DNA from: Afipia sp. 1NLS2
GTDB taxonomy: Bacteria > Pseudomonadota > Alphaproteobacteria > Rhizobiales > Xanthobacteraceae
Direction: 5' to 3'
Length of the DNA: 64,000 nucleotides
Assembly: GCF_000178995.1 (NCBI RefSeq)
Contig: NZ_ADVZ01000001.1
Location: 1,460,001-1,524,000 of the forward strand
Numbering within the stretch: the stretch's first letter is position 1; each line of letters begins with the position of its first letter. This document shows, one piece after another, positions 1 to 8,936 of the stretch. The translations under genes and the position numbers were made by a program. The notes beneath the pieces are model-generated. The model saw only the letters and a program-made list of their open reading frames with translations. It had not been told where the DNA came from and did no database searches.

Positions 1-22
1 GCGCGGCAACGCTCACTTACGA

Positions 23-48
23 GTCATTCCCGCCTTCGCGGGGACGAC
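23..48. repeat. short intergenic inverted repeat
   Basis: A short inverted repeat lies just past the 3' end of argG. CCCGC at 29-33 pairs with GCGGG at 38-42 across a CTTC loop, framed by GTC at 23-25 and GAC at 46-48. Elements of this look (a 'GTCATTCCCGC' arm with a complementary partner) are common between genes in Bradyrhizobium relatives. It could act as a weak argG terminator, but there is no clean T-run. Confidence 0.5.
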
Positions 49-63
49 ACCGAGGATTTCTTT

Positions 64-1500
<1,437 letters not shown>

Positions 1501-1531
1501 TCATTTTCGTCGTCCCGGCCAGCGTGGTCGC

Positions 1532-3031
1532 CTAGCCGCAGCCAGCGAGTGGCCCAAGCGCCCCCTTCGGCTGATCCAGCAGAAACAGCGAGAAGCTCCG
1601 CCGCGAGGTCGGCCCCCGCACCATCGTCACCGGCCCGAGAGAGGTGACGCTGCCGAACTGCGCAGTGAGCCGGGCCGGCAGCGGACATTCCGTGACGAAC
1701 AGGATCGGCGCCGGCGACGTCGCCTTCAACGGCCGGGAAATATCGAACTCATGACTCGGCACGATCGACGGCGGCCATGCGAAAACCGGCAGCCCGCTGT
1801 CGCGCGTGTAATAGATCAGCGACGAGACGAGATCACGCGTGTCGGCCGCGATGCCATGTGCGCCATGAGCCTTGGCGGTGACGGCAACATCGTCACCAAG
1901 ACGATGCCACCCCATGGTGCGGGCGTAAACGTCACCGTTGCGGATGCCGGGAATCGTGACGCGGTCGGCGATATGATCGCCGGTCAGCAGCACGGCCTGC
2001 ACCACGAGCCCAATGACGACACTTGCCATCAGCCAGCGGCGGCGCTCCTCCGCCACCAGAATGGCGGTTGCCAGAATGGTCATGGCGATGGCCGATGGCG
2101 CGGCCCAGTTGGCATTGGCATGGGTGAGAAAAGCCACCACCGCGATGATCGCAACCGGCGGCAGCGAAAACGCCATCAGCATCCGCATGTCGGCATCACG
2201 CATATAATGGCGCGGACGCACCAGCAGCGCGAGGAATACGCCGAAGGTGATGAAGCCCATGACGACGAACTGGCTGGCGACAAACTCGGCAACCTGCGGA
2301 AGACTGAATACCAGACCGTGACCACGGGCATTGTCGCCGGTGTGCTTGAAGGTGACGAAGCCGTTCGCCGCATTCCACATCAGGTTGGGTGACAGCACCA
2401 CGACGGCGATCGCCAGCGCGGCCCAGAGCTGCGGCGTGCGCCACAGCCGTCGGGAGTCTTCGTCCATCATCGCGGCCAGCACGGCGCAGGCGACAAAATA
2501 GATCATCGCGTATTTCGCCAGCATGCCGAAACCGATCGCGAGGCCGAGCACGACAGCCCAGCTCCAGCGCGGCGCGCGGCGCAATTCGACGAAGGCCAGA
2601 AGCGCCAGCGCCCAGCAGAACAGCAGCGGCACGTCGGTGGAGATGATCCGCGTCGAAAACACGACGCCGGGCGCAAGCAGGTAGATCAGTCCCGACCAGA
2701 AGGCGGCGCGGGCGCTGAACAGCCTTTGTGCGGTCGCATAAACCAGAAATGCCGTGGCGCCGTGCAGCAGCGGCGCCGGCGCGCGGATGCAGGCTTCCGA
2801 TGCTCCGCACACCGCCTGCGACGCGCCGATGATCCACGCAAGCAGCGGCGGCTTGGAGAAATAACCGAAGTCCGGGGCCTGCGCCCACGCCCAGTATTGC
2901 GACTCGTCGAAGAACAGATCCACGACAGAAAAGTGCAGGCCGATGAGGCGGACAATGGTCAGCACCACGACGAAAGCCGCGAACAGTTCAACCCACCTGC
3001 CGCGAACCTCCGTTTGAGCAGCAACGCTCAT
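1532..3031 (-). CDS. GT39-family membrane glycosyltransferase (ArnT/PMT-like)
   Basis: A 499-residue polytopic inner-membrane protein of the dolichyl-phosphate-mannose mannosyltransferase / ArnT class, which moves a sugar from an undecaprenyl carrier to an envelope acceptor. The first membrane helix (about 15-33) is followed by the periplasmic acidic pair Asp42-Glu43 in FFDESQYW, the family's catalytic signature, then FSKPPLLAW, also typical. Many hydrophobic helices follow. The start ATG overlaps the stop of the upstream PAP2 gene by 4 bp (ATGA), so the two are translationally coupled. The pairing with a PAP2 phosphatase suggests modification of lipid A or another envelope lipid. The donor sugar and acceptor cannot be read from sequence. 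Confidence 0.85.
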   Translation of the reverse strand: MSVAAQTEVRGRWVELFAAFVVVLTIVRLIGLHFSVVDLFFDESQYWAWAQAPDFGYFSKPPLLAWIIGASQAVCGASEACIRAPAPLLHGATAFLVYATAQRLFSARAAFWSGLIYLLAPGVVFSTRIISTDVPLLFCWALALLAFVELRRAPRWSWAVVLGLAIGFGMLAKYAMIYFVACAVLAAMMDEDSRRLWRTPQLWAALAIAVVVLSPNLMWNAANGFVTFKHTGDNARGHGLVFSLPQVAEFVASQFVVMGFITFGVFLALLVRPRHYMRDADMRMLMAFSLPPVAIIAVVAFLTHANANWAAPSAIAMTILATAILVAEERRRWLMASVVIGLVVQAVLLTGDHIADRVTIPGIRNGDVYARTMGWHRLGDDVAVTAKAHGAHGIAADTRDLVSSLIYYTRDSGLPVFAWPPSIVPSHEFDISRPLKATSPAPILFVTECPLPARLTAQFGSVTSLGPVTMVRGPTSRRSFSLFLLDQPKGALGPLAGCG

Positions 3032-3810
3032 GCGCTGGTCTTTCGGGAAGAACGGTCCCGAAGCCGCCTGAACAGCGCGCTGACGGCATTGAAGCCCGGC
3101 AGAAACCAGCGCGTGAGGCGGGCGTCGATCTCCTCATCGCTCTGCTGCGTGCGCCAGCGATAGTAGAAGCCGTGCATCACCCACACGATCAGGAATGCCA
3201 TCACCCCGCCGAAGATCACGTCGGTGAAATAATGGCCGCCGAAGGACATGCGCAGAACGCCAGTCACAAGACCGAAGATCGTGGCGGCGACATAAGCGAG
3301 CGGCCGCCATTGCGGCGGCGCCAGCGCGGCAGGCGCGTAGGTCCAGAACGCTGTCGTCGCTTCGCCCGAATAGAACGAGCAGTTGCGCGGGCATTGGCCG
3401 CGCGGATCCCACCACGCCTTGAATTGCCATGGCCCACCGAACTCGGCCGTCGCCACCGGGCGAGGACGCCCCCAATAGGTCTTGAATCCGGCGTTCGAGA
3501 TGATCCCTGCGGTGAGAATGATAGAGAGCGACAGAAACAGGGTGACACGCGGAGAAATCAACATCCGGCGGCGCGGCCACACGATCTTCAGCGCCAGCGA
3601 AACCAGCGCAGGCAGCGCAAACGCCCAAGTCACCCACATCGCCGCGTCGCGCACAATGCCGGCCACATGCGAAGCCTGCATCGGGAAACGCCGGGTCACG
3701 GGATCATAGAACAGCGACGCGATCTTCAGATCGAGTTGGGGAAATATGCCGAATACGGCGCCCACAACGGCACCGACGGCGAGAGCAATCAGAAGGCCCG
3801 TCCTGTTCAT
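3028..3810 (-). CDS. PAP2-family membrane phosphatase (LpxE-like)
   Basis: A 260-residue phosphatase of the type-2 phosphatidic acid phosphatase family, with about six membrane helices and its active site facing the periplasm. All three motifs are visible: K-x6-RP in KTYWGRPRP, a central SFYSGE in place of the usual PSGH, and R-x5-H-x3-D in RMSFGGHYFTD. The SGE variant resembles that of lipid A phosphatases such as LpxE, but lipid phosphatases acting on undecaprenyl pyrophosphate or phosphatidylglycerol phosphate are possible too. It sits between a small membrane protein (4-bp overlap upstream) and a GT39 glycosyltransferase (4-bp overlap downstream), so the three are probably made together for envelope lipid modification. 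Confidence 0.85.
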   Translation of the reverse strand: MNRTGLLIALAVGAVVGAVFGIFPQLDLKIASLFYDPVTRRFPMQASHVAGIVRDAAMWVTWAFALPALVSLALKIVWPRRRMLISPRVTLFLSLSIILTAGIISNAGFKTYWGRPRPVATAEFGGPWQFKAWWDPRGQCPRNCSFYSGEATTAFWTYAPAALAPPQWRPLAYVAATIFGLVTGVLRMSFGGHYFTDVIFGGVMAFLIVWVMHGFYYRWRTQQSDEEIDARLTRWFLPGFNAVSALFRRLRDRSSRKTSA

Positions 3811-4289
3811 CGCGCCTGACTATCAGACCGCGTTGAAGGGGGGAAGGATGGCGATGGGCGCTCCCGCCATGCTCCGGCATTGCGGCCCGCGATCAGCCAG
3901 TAGACCACGCCGCCAAGAATGCCCGCGCCCACCATCACTTCGGCGTGACGCCGTACGATGCCCTCGAACGTCATCGTCACGGTGTCGAACGGGATGAAGG
4001 CGAGGTAGCAGCCAAGCCCCGCGAGCGCGCCGAAGATCGCATAAGCGAGGATATGGCGGATCGAGAACGCCTCGGTGACGAGCACCGCGATCAGCGCGGG
4101 CAGCAATGCAAAGCCGCTGATCAGCATGAAGCCGATCCCGAAAATCACGTTCACCGTGCCGCTGTCGATATCGAGCGTCTGCAAATCCATTTCGGGAAAC
4201 AGCAGCGCATACACCACCACCGCTCCCGCGACGAAGCAGGCCGCAAGGAAACCAAAGAAGGTCGCGAACAGCCGTCCGATCAGGGCCAT
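3807..4289 (-). CDS. small polytopic membrane protein, function unknown
   Basis: A 160-residue protein with four predicted membrane helices (about 5-30, 45-68, 75-100, 118-140) and a short polar C-terminus. I do not recognise a characterised family; similar small membrane proteins occur beside rlmN in Bradyrhizobium relatives. Its ATG lies 6 bp after the rlmN stop and has no convincing Shine-Dalgarno sequence, so it is probably translated by coupling to rlmN. Its stop overlaps the PAP2 start by 4 bp. The arrangement suggests a role linked to the envelope phosphatase and transferase rather than to RNA methylation, but this is inference. Confidence 0.75.
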   Translation of the reverse strand: MALIGRLFATFFGFLAACFVAGAVVVYALLFPEMDLQTLDIDSGTVNVIFGIGFMLISGFALLPALIAVLVTEAFSIRHILAYAIFGALAGLGCYLAFIPFDTVTMTFEGIVRRHAEVMVGAGILGGVVYWLIAGRNAGAWRERPSPSFPPSTRSDSQAR

Positions 4290-4295
4290 GGAGGG

Positions 4296-5507
4296 TTAGT
4301 CCGTCATCGCCATGGCACGCAGCGCGTCGCGCTCGCGCACCGACAATTTCTCCGTCTCCGATTTCAACTGCCCGCAGGCCGCGAGAATATCGCGCCCGCG
4401 CGGCGTGCGCACCGGCGAGGAATAGCCGGCGTTGAAGACGTATTCGGAAAATTTCTCGATCTGCTCCCAGTCCGAGCATTCGTACTTGCTGCCGGGCCAT
4501 GGATTGAACGGAATGAGATTGATCTTGGCCGGGATGCCCTTGAGCAGCTTCACCAGCAGTTTCGCATCGTCGAGCGAATCGTTGACGCCCTTCAGCATCA
4601 CATATTCGAACGTGATGCGGCGCGAGTTCGACGCACCGGGATAGTTGCGGCAGGCATCGAGCAATTGCGCCAGCGGATATTTCTTGTTCAGCGGCACCAG
4701 CTCGTTGCGCAGTTCATCGCGCACCGCATGCAGCGAGATCGCCAGCATCACGCCGGTCTCCTCGCCCATCCGCCCGATGTTCGGCACCACGCCGGACGTG
4801 GAGAGCGTGATGCGGCGGCGCGACAGCGCAATGCCTTCATTGTCCATCACGATGTTGAGCGCGTCGCGCACCGCATCGAAATTGTACAAAGGTTCGCCCA
4901 TGCCCATCATCACCACGTTGGTGACGAGGCGGTTGCCGTTCGGCGTCTCGCGATCAACCCAGTCGTTCAGGCGGTCGCGCGCCACCATCACCTGACCGAC
5001 GATTTCTCCGGCGGTGAGGTTGCGCACCAGCCGCTGCGTGCCGGTGTGGCAGAACGAGCAGTTCAGCGTGCAGCCGACCTGCGAGGACACGCACAACGTG
5101 CCGCGGTCGGTTTCAGGAATGTAGACGCACTCGACTTCATGGGCGCGGCCGACGCCGTCGCCCGGCAGGCGCAGCAGCCACTTGCGGGTGCCATCATTGG
5201 AAATCTGTTCGGCGACGACTTCCGGCCGGTCCACCGTGAAGCGTGCTTCGAGTTGCGTGCGCATGTCCTTCGACACGTTGGTCATGTCGGCGAAGGTCTG
5301 CGCGCCGCGCACATACATCCAGTGCCAGAGCTGCTGCGCGCGCATCTTGCGCTGCTTCTCGGGCACGCCGAGTTCGCCCAGACACGCCATCAGCTCCGCC
5401 CGCGACAGGCCGATCAGCGAGGGCCTGTCGGGCGCGACATAGACTTCAAGCGCGGTCTTTTCCAAAGGCGCGTCGGTGCGCGCGAGGGCGGGCGTCGTCG
5501 GGTTCAT
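4296..5507 (-). CDS. rlmN: dual-specificity 23S rRNA/tRNA adenine-C2 methyltransferase
   Basis: A radical-SAM enzyme that methylates C2 of A2503 in 23S rRNA and A37 of some tRNAs. The 403-residue protein carries the iron-sulfur motif C-x3-C-x2-C at Cys146, Cys150 and Cys153 (CTLNCSFC), the GMGEPL motif, and a C-terminal cysteine in [10 protein letters not shown] that matches the one needed for the methyl-transfer intermediate. The N-terminal RNA-binding helical domain ends near residue 90. It heads a minus-strand run with the small membrane protein, PAP2 phosphatase and GT39 transferase. Identification is secure; no truncation. Confidence 0.95.
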   Translation of the reverse strand: MNPTTPALARTDAPLEKTALEVYVAPDRPSLIGLSRAELMACLGELGVPEKQRKMRAQQLWHWMYVRGAQTFADMTNVSKDMRTQLEARFTVDRPEVVAEQISNDGTRKWLLRLPGDGVGRAHEVECVYIPETDRGTLCVSSQVGCTLNCSFCHTGTQRLVRNLTAGEIVGQVMVARDRLNDWVDRETPNGNRLVTNVVMMGMGEPLYNFDAVRDALNIVMDNEGIALSRRRITLSTSGVVPNIGRMGEETGVMLAISLHAVRDELRNELVPLNKKYPLAQLLDACRNYPGASNSRRITFEYVMLKGVNDSLDDAKLLVKLLKGIPAKINLIPFNPWPGSKYECSDWEQIEKFSEYVFNAGYSSPVRTPRGRDILAACGQLKSETEKLSVRERDALRAMAMTD

Positions 5508-5641
5508 GGCGCTTCAAATAGGCTTTTCACGCAGCCGAGGAAAGCCGCAGCCGGGGCGATTCAGGCTCCAGGCTTAAAGATTCTTAGCCGGAGACATCAA
5601 AAATCCGCGCCCTCCGGACGGAGGAGGCCCCGGGAACCGGC

Positions 5642-6280
5642 CTATTTCCGGCATTCCTGCGCGACCTTGTCGAGCGCCTGGGACAGTCCCTTCAGCGAGA
5701 ACACGTCAGTGGTCTCGGTGCCCCTGGAGGAGGTCGCTTTCACCGTCGCGTCCGCGCCCTTGCGCATCGCGTCGATCAGCCGGTCTTCCTCGGCGGCATT
5801 CTTGATCCACAGGCCGTCGCCCTGCGCGTACATCGCGTAATGCGCGTTGCCGATATTGAGCGTGGAATCAGACCCCGGCTTGATCTGGTAGCCGATCATG
5901 ATCGACACCTCGTTCGTCACCTTCTCGGCGGGGCGGGTTGAGACGAAGGCGTAGCCGGGATCGCGCGGCCGGTTCGGCGGGTTGGTTTTCGAGGACGAGG
6001 GTTTCGCCAGGGCGAAGCAGACCTTCTTGCCGTTCGGTGTCGCGACATAAGCGCCCCAGGTCGCATACTGGCCGACCAGCGTCGGTTCTGCGCCACCGGC
6101 ATGCGCCGCCGCAGGTTTCGCAGTCGATTTCGACTTGCTGGATTTTGCAGCCGGCTTGGCTTTGGACGAATGAGACTTGGACGATTGAGTCTTGGGAGTC
6201 TGGGCCTGCACCGAAACAGGCACGGCCATCCATCCAATGAGCGCGACCGCGGTCACAGGTGCCAGCATCCGCAACATCAT
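5642..6280 (-). CDS. secreted invasion-associated locus B (IalB)-like protein
   Basis: A 212-residue exported protein. An N-terminal signal peptide ends near VSVQAQT (about residue 27). A low-complexity Lys/Ser/Ala segment follows (about 30-66). The globular C-terminal part starts near residue 72 and has features of the alphaproteobacterial IalB family: a WGAY..GKKVCFALA start, SIMIGYQIKPGS, and a closing FSLKGLSQALDKVAQEC with paired cysteines. IalB relatives are periplasmic or outer-membrane associated; the name comes from Bartonella and does not imply virulence here. It is flanked by about 135-bp gaps and looks monocistronic. Minus-strand sequence past the stop holds a small CCTCC/GGAGG hairpin followed by five T, a plausible terminator. 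Confidence 0.8.
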   Translation of the reverse strand: MMLRMLAPVTAVALIGWMAVPVSVQAQTPKTQSSKSHSSKAKPAAKSSKSKSTAKPAAAHAGGAEPTLVGQYATWGAYVATPNGKKVCFALAKPSSSKTNPPNRPRDPGYAFVSTRPAEKVTNEVSIMIGYQIKPGSDSTLNIGNAHYAMYAQGDGLWIKNAAEEDRLIDAMRKGADATVKATSSRGTETTDVFSLKGLSQALDKVAQECRK

Positions 6281-6421
6281 GAAGAACCTCTTTGATCGGG
6301 CTTCGCGAAAGCGCCGCCCGGCCTTGTCGAAAACGGGAATCGGCGAAGATTGCCCGCAGTTTGCACTGATTCCGCCGATCAGCCAAACCGCAGCAATGTG
6401 CCGCTTTTGGGGCTGAAAAAC

Positions 6422-6799
6422 TTAAGGCTGTGTATCCTCAACGCCACGCCCCAGCGCGGCGCGCGCGGCTTGCCGGTGTTCGGAGGTGATATGGCCCGAA
6501 ACCAGCCTGATCGCGGTCGCGAGCACGGCCGCATCGTCGGTAAAACCGAGCACCGGAAGCATGTCCGGCATGAAATCGAACGGCAGCACGAAATAGGCGA
6601 TGGCCCCTAACAGCGCCACCTGCACATGACGCGGGGTCTCCCGGTCGAACGCACAATAATAGGCCGCCAGCAATTCTTCGGCGAAAGGCAGTTGCGCCGC
6701 CACCCGCTTGAGCTTCTTCCAGAAGCTCTCGCGCAACCGCTCGGGATTGCTCACCAGCGCGTTGGTGTCGAACTCGATGCTCTGTTCCGATCGGGCCAT
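6422..6799 (-). CDS. YkvA/DUF1232 family protein
   Basis: A small protein of the DUF1232 (YkvA) family; function unknown. The signature is the hydrophobic helix with PFDFMPDMLPVLGFTDD (about 80-97 of the short form), flanked by VALLGAIAYFVLP. I use the ATG at 6799 (125 residues) because family similarity begins there and GGAG lies 14 bases upstream. An alternative GTG at 6886 gives 154 residues and would overlap the stop of the upstream dehydratase gene as GTGA, which argues for coupling. The first 29 residues of that form do not look conserved. Confidence 0.8.
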   Translation of the reverse strand: MARSEQSIEFDTNALVSNPERLRESFWKKLKRVAAQLPFAEELLAAYYCAFDRETPRHVQVALLGAIAYFVLPFDFMPDMLPVLGFTDDAAVLATAIRLVSGHITSEHRQAARAALGRGVEDTQP

Positions 6800-6882
6800 G
6801 GTGACGTCCGCGGCTCCTTCATCCGCATCCGTTAGATGGGAATGCGCGGCGGGCGCGGCAAGCCGCCAATGCACGGTGCTCC

Positions 6883-7185
6883 TCACACGCCGAGCCTCAT
6901 TGCGATCTCGTTCATGGTCTTGGCGAGCGCGACGTCGCGCGCGGTGACACCCCCGGCATCATGGGTGGAAAGGCTGACCTCGACAGTTTTGTAGACATTC
7001 CGCCAATCGGGATGGTGGTCGCTTTTCTCCGCAGCCAGCGCCGCGCGGGCCATGAAGCCGAACGCCTCGTTGAAGTCGCGGAACGTAAAGGTGCGGTTCA
7101 GCGCCTTGCCGTCCGCGGCCTCGCTCCAGCCGCTTAAACCTGCCAGCGCATCTTTCCGTGCCGCCTCCGAGAGCAAACCGCCCAT
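6883..7185 (-). CDS. phhB: 4a-hydroxytetrahydrobiopterin (pterin-4a-carbinolamine) dehydratase
   Basis: This small enzyme dehydrates the pterin-4a-carbinolamine made by aromatic amino acid hydroxylases, regenerating the cofactor. The family motif is [13 protein letters not shown], with the His-His-Pro-x-Trp core, and the protein closes with LAKTMNEIA as usual. I place the start at the ATG 7185 (100 residues): it has GGAG eight bases upstream, while the open frame's earlier start at 7212 adds nine unconserved residues. The downstream DUF1232 gene may be coupled to it. No phenylalanine hydroxylase gene is in the window, so its partner lies elsewhere or it has another pterin role. Confidence 0.9.
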   Translation of the reverse strand: MGGLLSEAARKDALAGLSGWSEAADGKALNRTFTFRDFNEAFGFMARAALAAEKSDHHPDWRNVYKTVEVSLSTHDAGGVTARDVALAKTMNEIAMRLGV

Positions 7186-7351
7186 TCCTACGTCTCCTTG
7201 ACTGTCCCGCATCCGGTGAACCCGGGGTGGTCCCGGTGGTTCCGTGACTTAACCAACATCCCGGTTCCGGCCGTATTCCGCCTCAATCTCTGGTACGATA
7301 ATGTCCACGGTCCTCGACGCCTAGCCCCGGGCGGCGACCCCCTGGTGGAGC

Positions 7352-8767
7352 ATGGTAAAGGACAATCTGCTGGCACGGCCGACGTTGCAGCCGCAGGGAG
7401 TCTCCTCCTCGCGGACACGCAGGCGCATGCGCGGAGTCCTGATGGCGATCGCCGCCGTGCTCGCGTTCTTCGCGCTTGCGGGCGGCATCACCTATTACGT
7501 GCTGCGGCCAATTACATTGCGCATCGCGGTCGGACCCCAGAGCAGCGACGACGTCAAGGTGGTTCAGGCGCTCAGCCAGGCGTTCGCGCGCGACCATGCC
7601 CACATCCGCCTGCGGCCGGTCATCACAGAGGGTGCCGCGCAAAGCGCGGCCGATCTCGCGCAAGGCAAAACCGATCTTGCCATCGTGCGCGCCGATGTCG
7701 ATCTGCCGAAGAACGCTGGCGCTGTCGCGTTCCTGCGCAAGAATTTCGCGGTGATCTGGGTGCCGGGCGGCAGCTCGAAGAAACCGAAGATCACCAGCAT
7801 CAAGCAGCTCGTCGGCAAGAAGATCGGCGTGATCGGGCGCACCAAGGCCAACATCAATTTACTCAACGTCATTCTCGATCAGTCCGGGGTCTCCCCGGAA
7901 TCGGTGAACGTCACCCAGTTCGCGACCGCCGGCATTTCCGAGGCCCTGCGTAACAGCAAGCTCGACGCCTACATGGCGGTGGGCCCGCTCAACAGCCGCA
8001 TCACCGCCGAGGCCATCGCGGCGACATCGCGCGCCGGGGCCGAGCCGCGCTTCCTGTCGCTCGAGACGGCGGATGCGATCGCGCAGAAATTCGCCGCCTA
8101 CGATTCCGGTGAAATTCCCGCGGGCACCTTCAACGCCGCGCCGCCGCGGCCCGACGACACCGTAAGCACCATCACCGTCGGCCATCACTTCATGGCGCGG
8201 CGCTCGCTGCCCGATACCACGATCGCCACATTCGCCCGCCAATTGTTCGGCGCGCGGCAGGCCGTCATCAACGAATTCCCGCAATCGGCCAAGATCGAAA
8301 CTCCCGACACCGACAAGGATGCCGCCATTCCCGCGCATCCGGGTGCCGCCGCCTTCGTGGACGGCGAGGAAAAGAGCTTCCTCGACAAGTACAGCGACTA
8401 CATGTGGGGCGGCATCATGCTGCTCTCGGTGATGGGCTCGGTCATCGCCTGGTTCGGCGGCTATCTGCGCAGGGATGAGCGCATCACCAATTCGGGCCTG
8501 CGCGAACGGCTCCTTGAAATGCTCACTGCCGCACGGACCAGCAATTCGGTCGAGGAACTCGATGCCATGCAGGCCGAGGCTGACACCATCATGCGGGAAA
8601 CGCTGCATTGCTTCGAGGACGGGGCCATCGAGGAGGGCTCGCTCACGGCCTTCAGCATCGCGCTGGAACAGTTCCATAATGCGGTCGCGGACCGGAAGAT
8701 GTTCCTGATCAACCTACCGGAAAAGCCCCGGGGGCCACGTTCCGCACCCCCCATCCAGGTCGCTTAA
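7352..8767 (+). CDS. TAXI-family TRAP solute-binding protein, membrane-anchored
   Basis: A 471-residue protein with a TAXI-type substrate-binding fold (residues about 53-330): LRIAVGPQSSDD, then ITEGAAQSAADLAQGKTDLAIVR and KKIGVIG. Usual TAXI binding proteins are secreted and work with DctQ/DctM permeases. This one keeps an N-terminal helix (about 27-50) after a basic stretch, has a second helix near 350-372, and ends in a roughly 95-residue cytoplasmic helical tail. No TRAP permease gene is nearby. It may therefore be a membrane-bound sensor or an accessory to a permease encoded elsewhere. Divergent from phhB across a 166-bp gap; a possible extended -10 (TGGTACGATAAT) lies at 7292-7303. Confidence 0.85.
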   Translation: MVKDNLLARPTLQPQGVSSSRTRRRMRGVLMAIAAVLAFFALAGGITYYVLRPITLRIAVGPQSSDDVKVVQALSQAFARDHAHIRLRPVITEGAAQSAADLAQGKTDLAIVRADVDLPKNAGAVAFLRKNFAVIWVPGGSSKKPKITSIKQLVGKKIGVIGRTKANINLLNVILDQSGVSPESVNVTQFATAGISEALRNSKLDAYMAVGPLNSRITAEAIAATSRAGAEPRFLSLETADAIAQKFAAYDSGEIPAGTFNAAPPRPDDTVSTITVGHHFMARRSLPDTTIATFARQLFGARQAVINEFPQSAKIETPDTDKDAAIPAHPGAAAFVDGEEKSFLDKYSDYMWGGIMLLSVMGSVIAWFGGYLRRDERITNSGLRERLLEMLTAARTSNSVEELDAMQAEADTIMRETLHCFEDGAIEEGSLTAFSIALEQFHNAVADRKMFLINLPEKPRGPRSAPPIQVA

Positions 8768-8806
8768 GCATTTTTCGCATACCCGCCAGTTTTGGCGAAT
8801 TATTCG

Positions 8807-8834
8807 TTGTTATTGAGCGATTCCTGACTATATT
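8807..8834 (+). promoter_or_regulatory. predicted typA promoter
   Basis: TTGTTA at 8807-8812 and TATATT at 8829-8834 are separated by 16 bases, close to a housekeeping sigma consensus. Transcription from here would start near 8841 and give a leader of about 95 bases before typA. The call is from pattern only. Confidence 0.45.
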
Positions 8835-8846
8835 GCGCCGCAACGC

Positions 8847-8930
8847 GTGCCCGGTTCGACAGAGCCGGGCACCGCTTTTTCGGGCCGCGATTTGGCCGCC
8901 CGATTGAACGCCGCCAAGGCGGCCCCAGGA
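8847..8930 (+). promoter_or_regulatory. hairpin-rich leader of typA, terminator-like element inside
   Basis: The leader holds a perfect 8-bp hairpin, GTGCCCGG (8847-8854) with CCGGGCAC (8865-8872), followed by CGC and five T, which looks like an intrinsic terminator. Next, GCCGCC (8910-8915) pairs with GGCGGC (8918-8923) directly before the AGGA ribosome site at 8927-8930. Alternatively GGCCGCC at 8894-8900 can pair with GGCGGCC at 8918-8924. The first hairpin could simply end the upstream gene, or it could attenuate typA. Which holds cannot be decided from sequence. Confidence 0.5.
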
Positions 8931-8936
8931 TGATTT

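Noticed and set aside
3945-5840. 631-residue open frame opposite rlmN and its neighbour
   Set aside because: Spans several real minus-strand genes in antisense and shows only His/Arg/Ala-rich low-information sequence.
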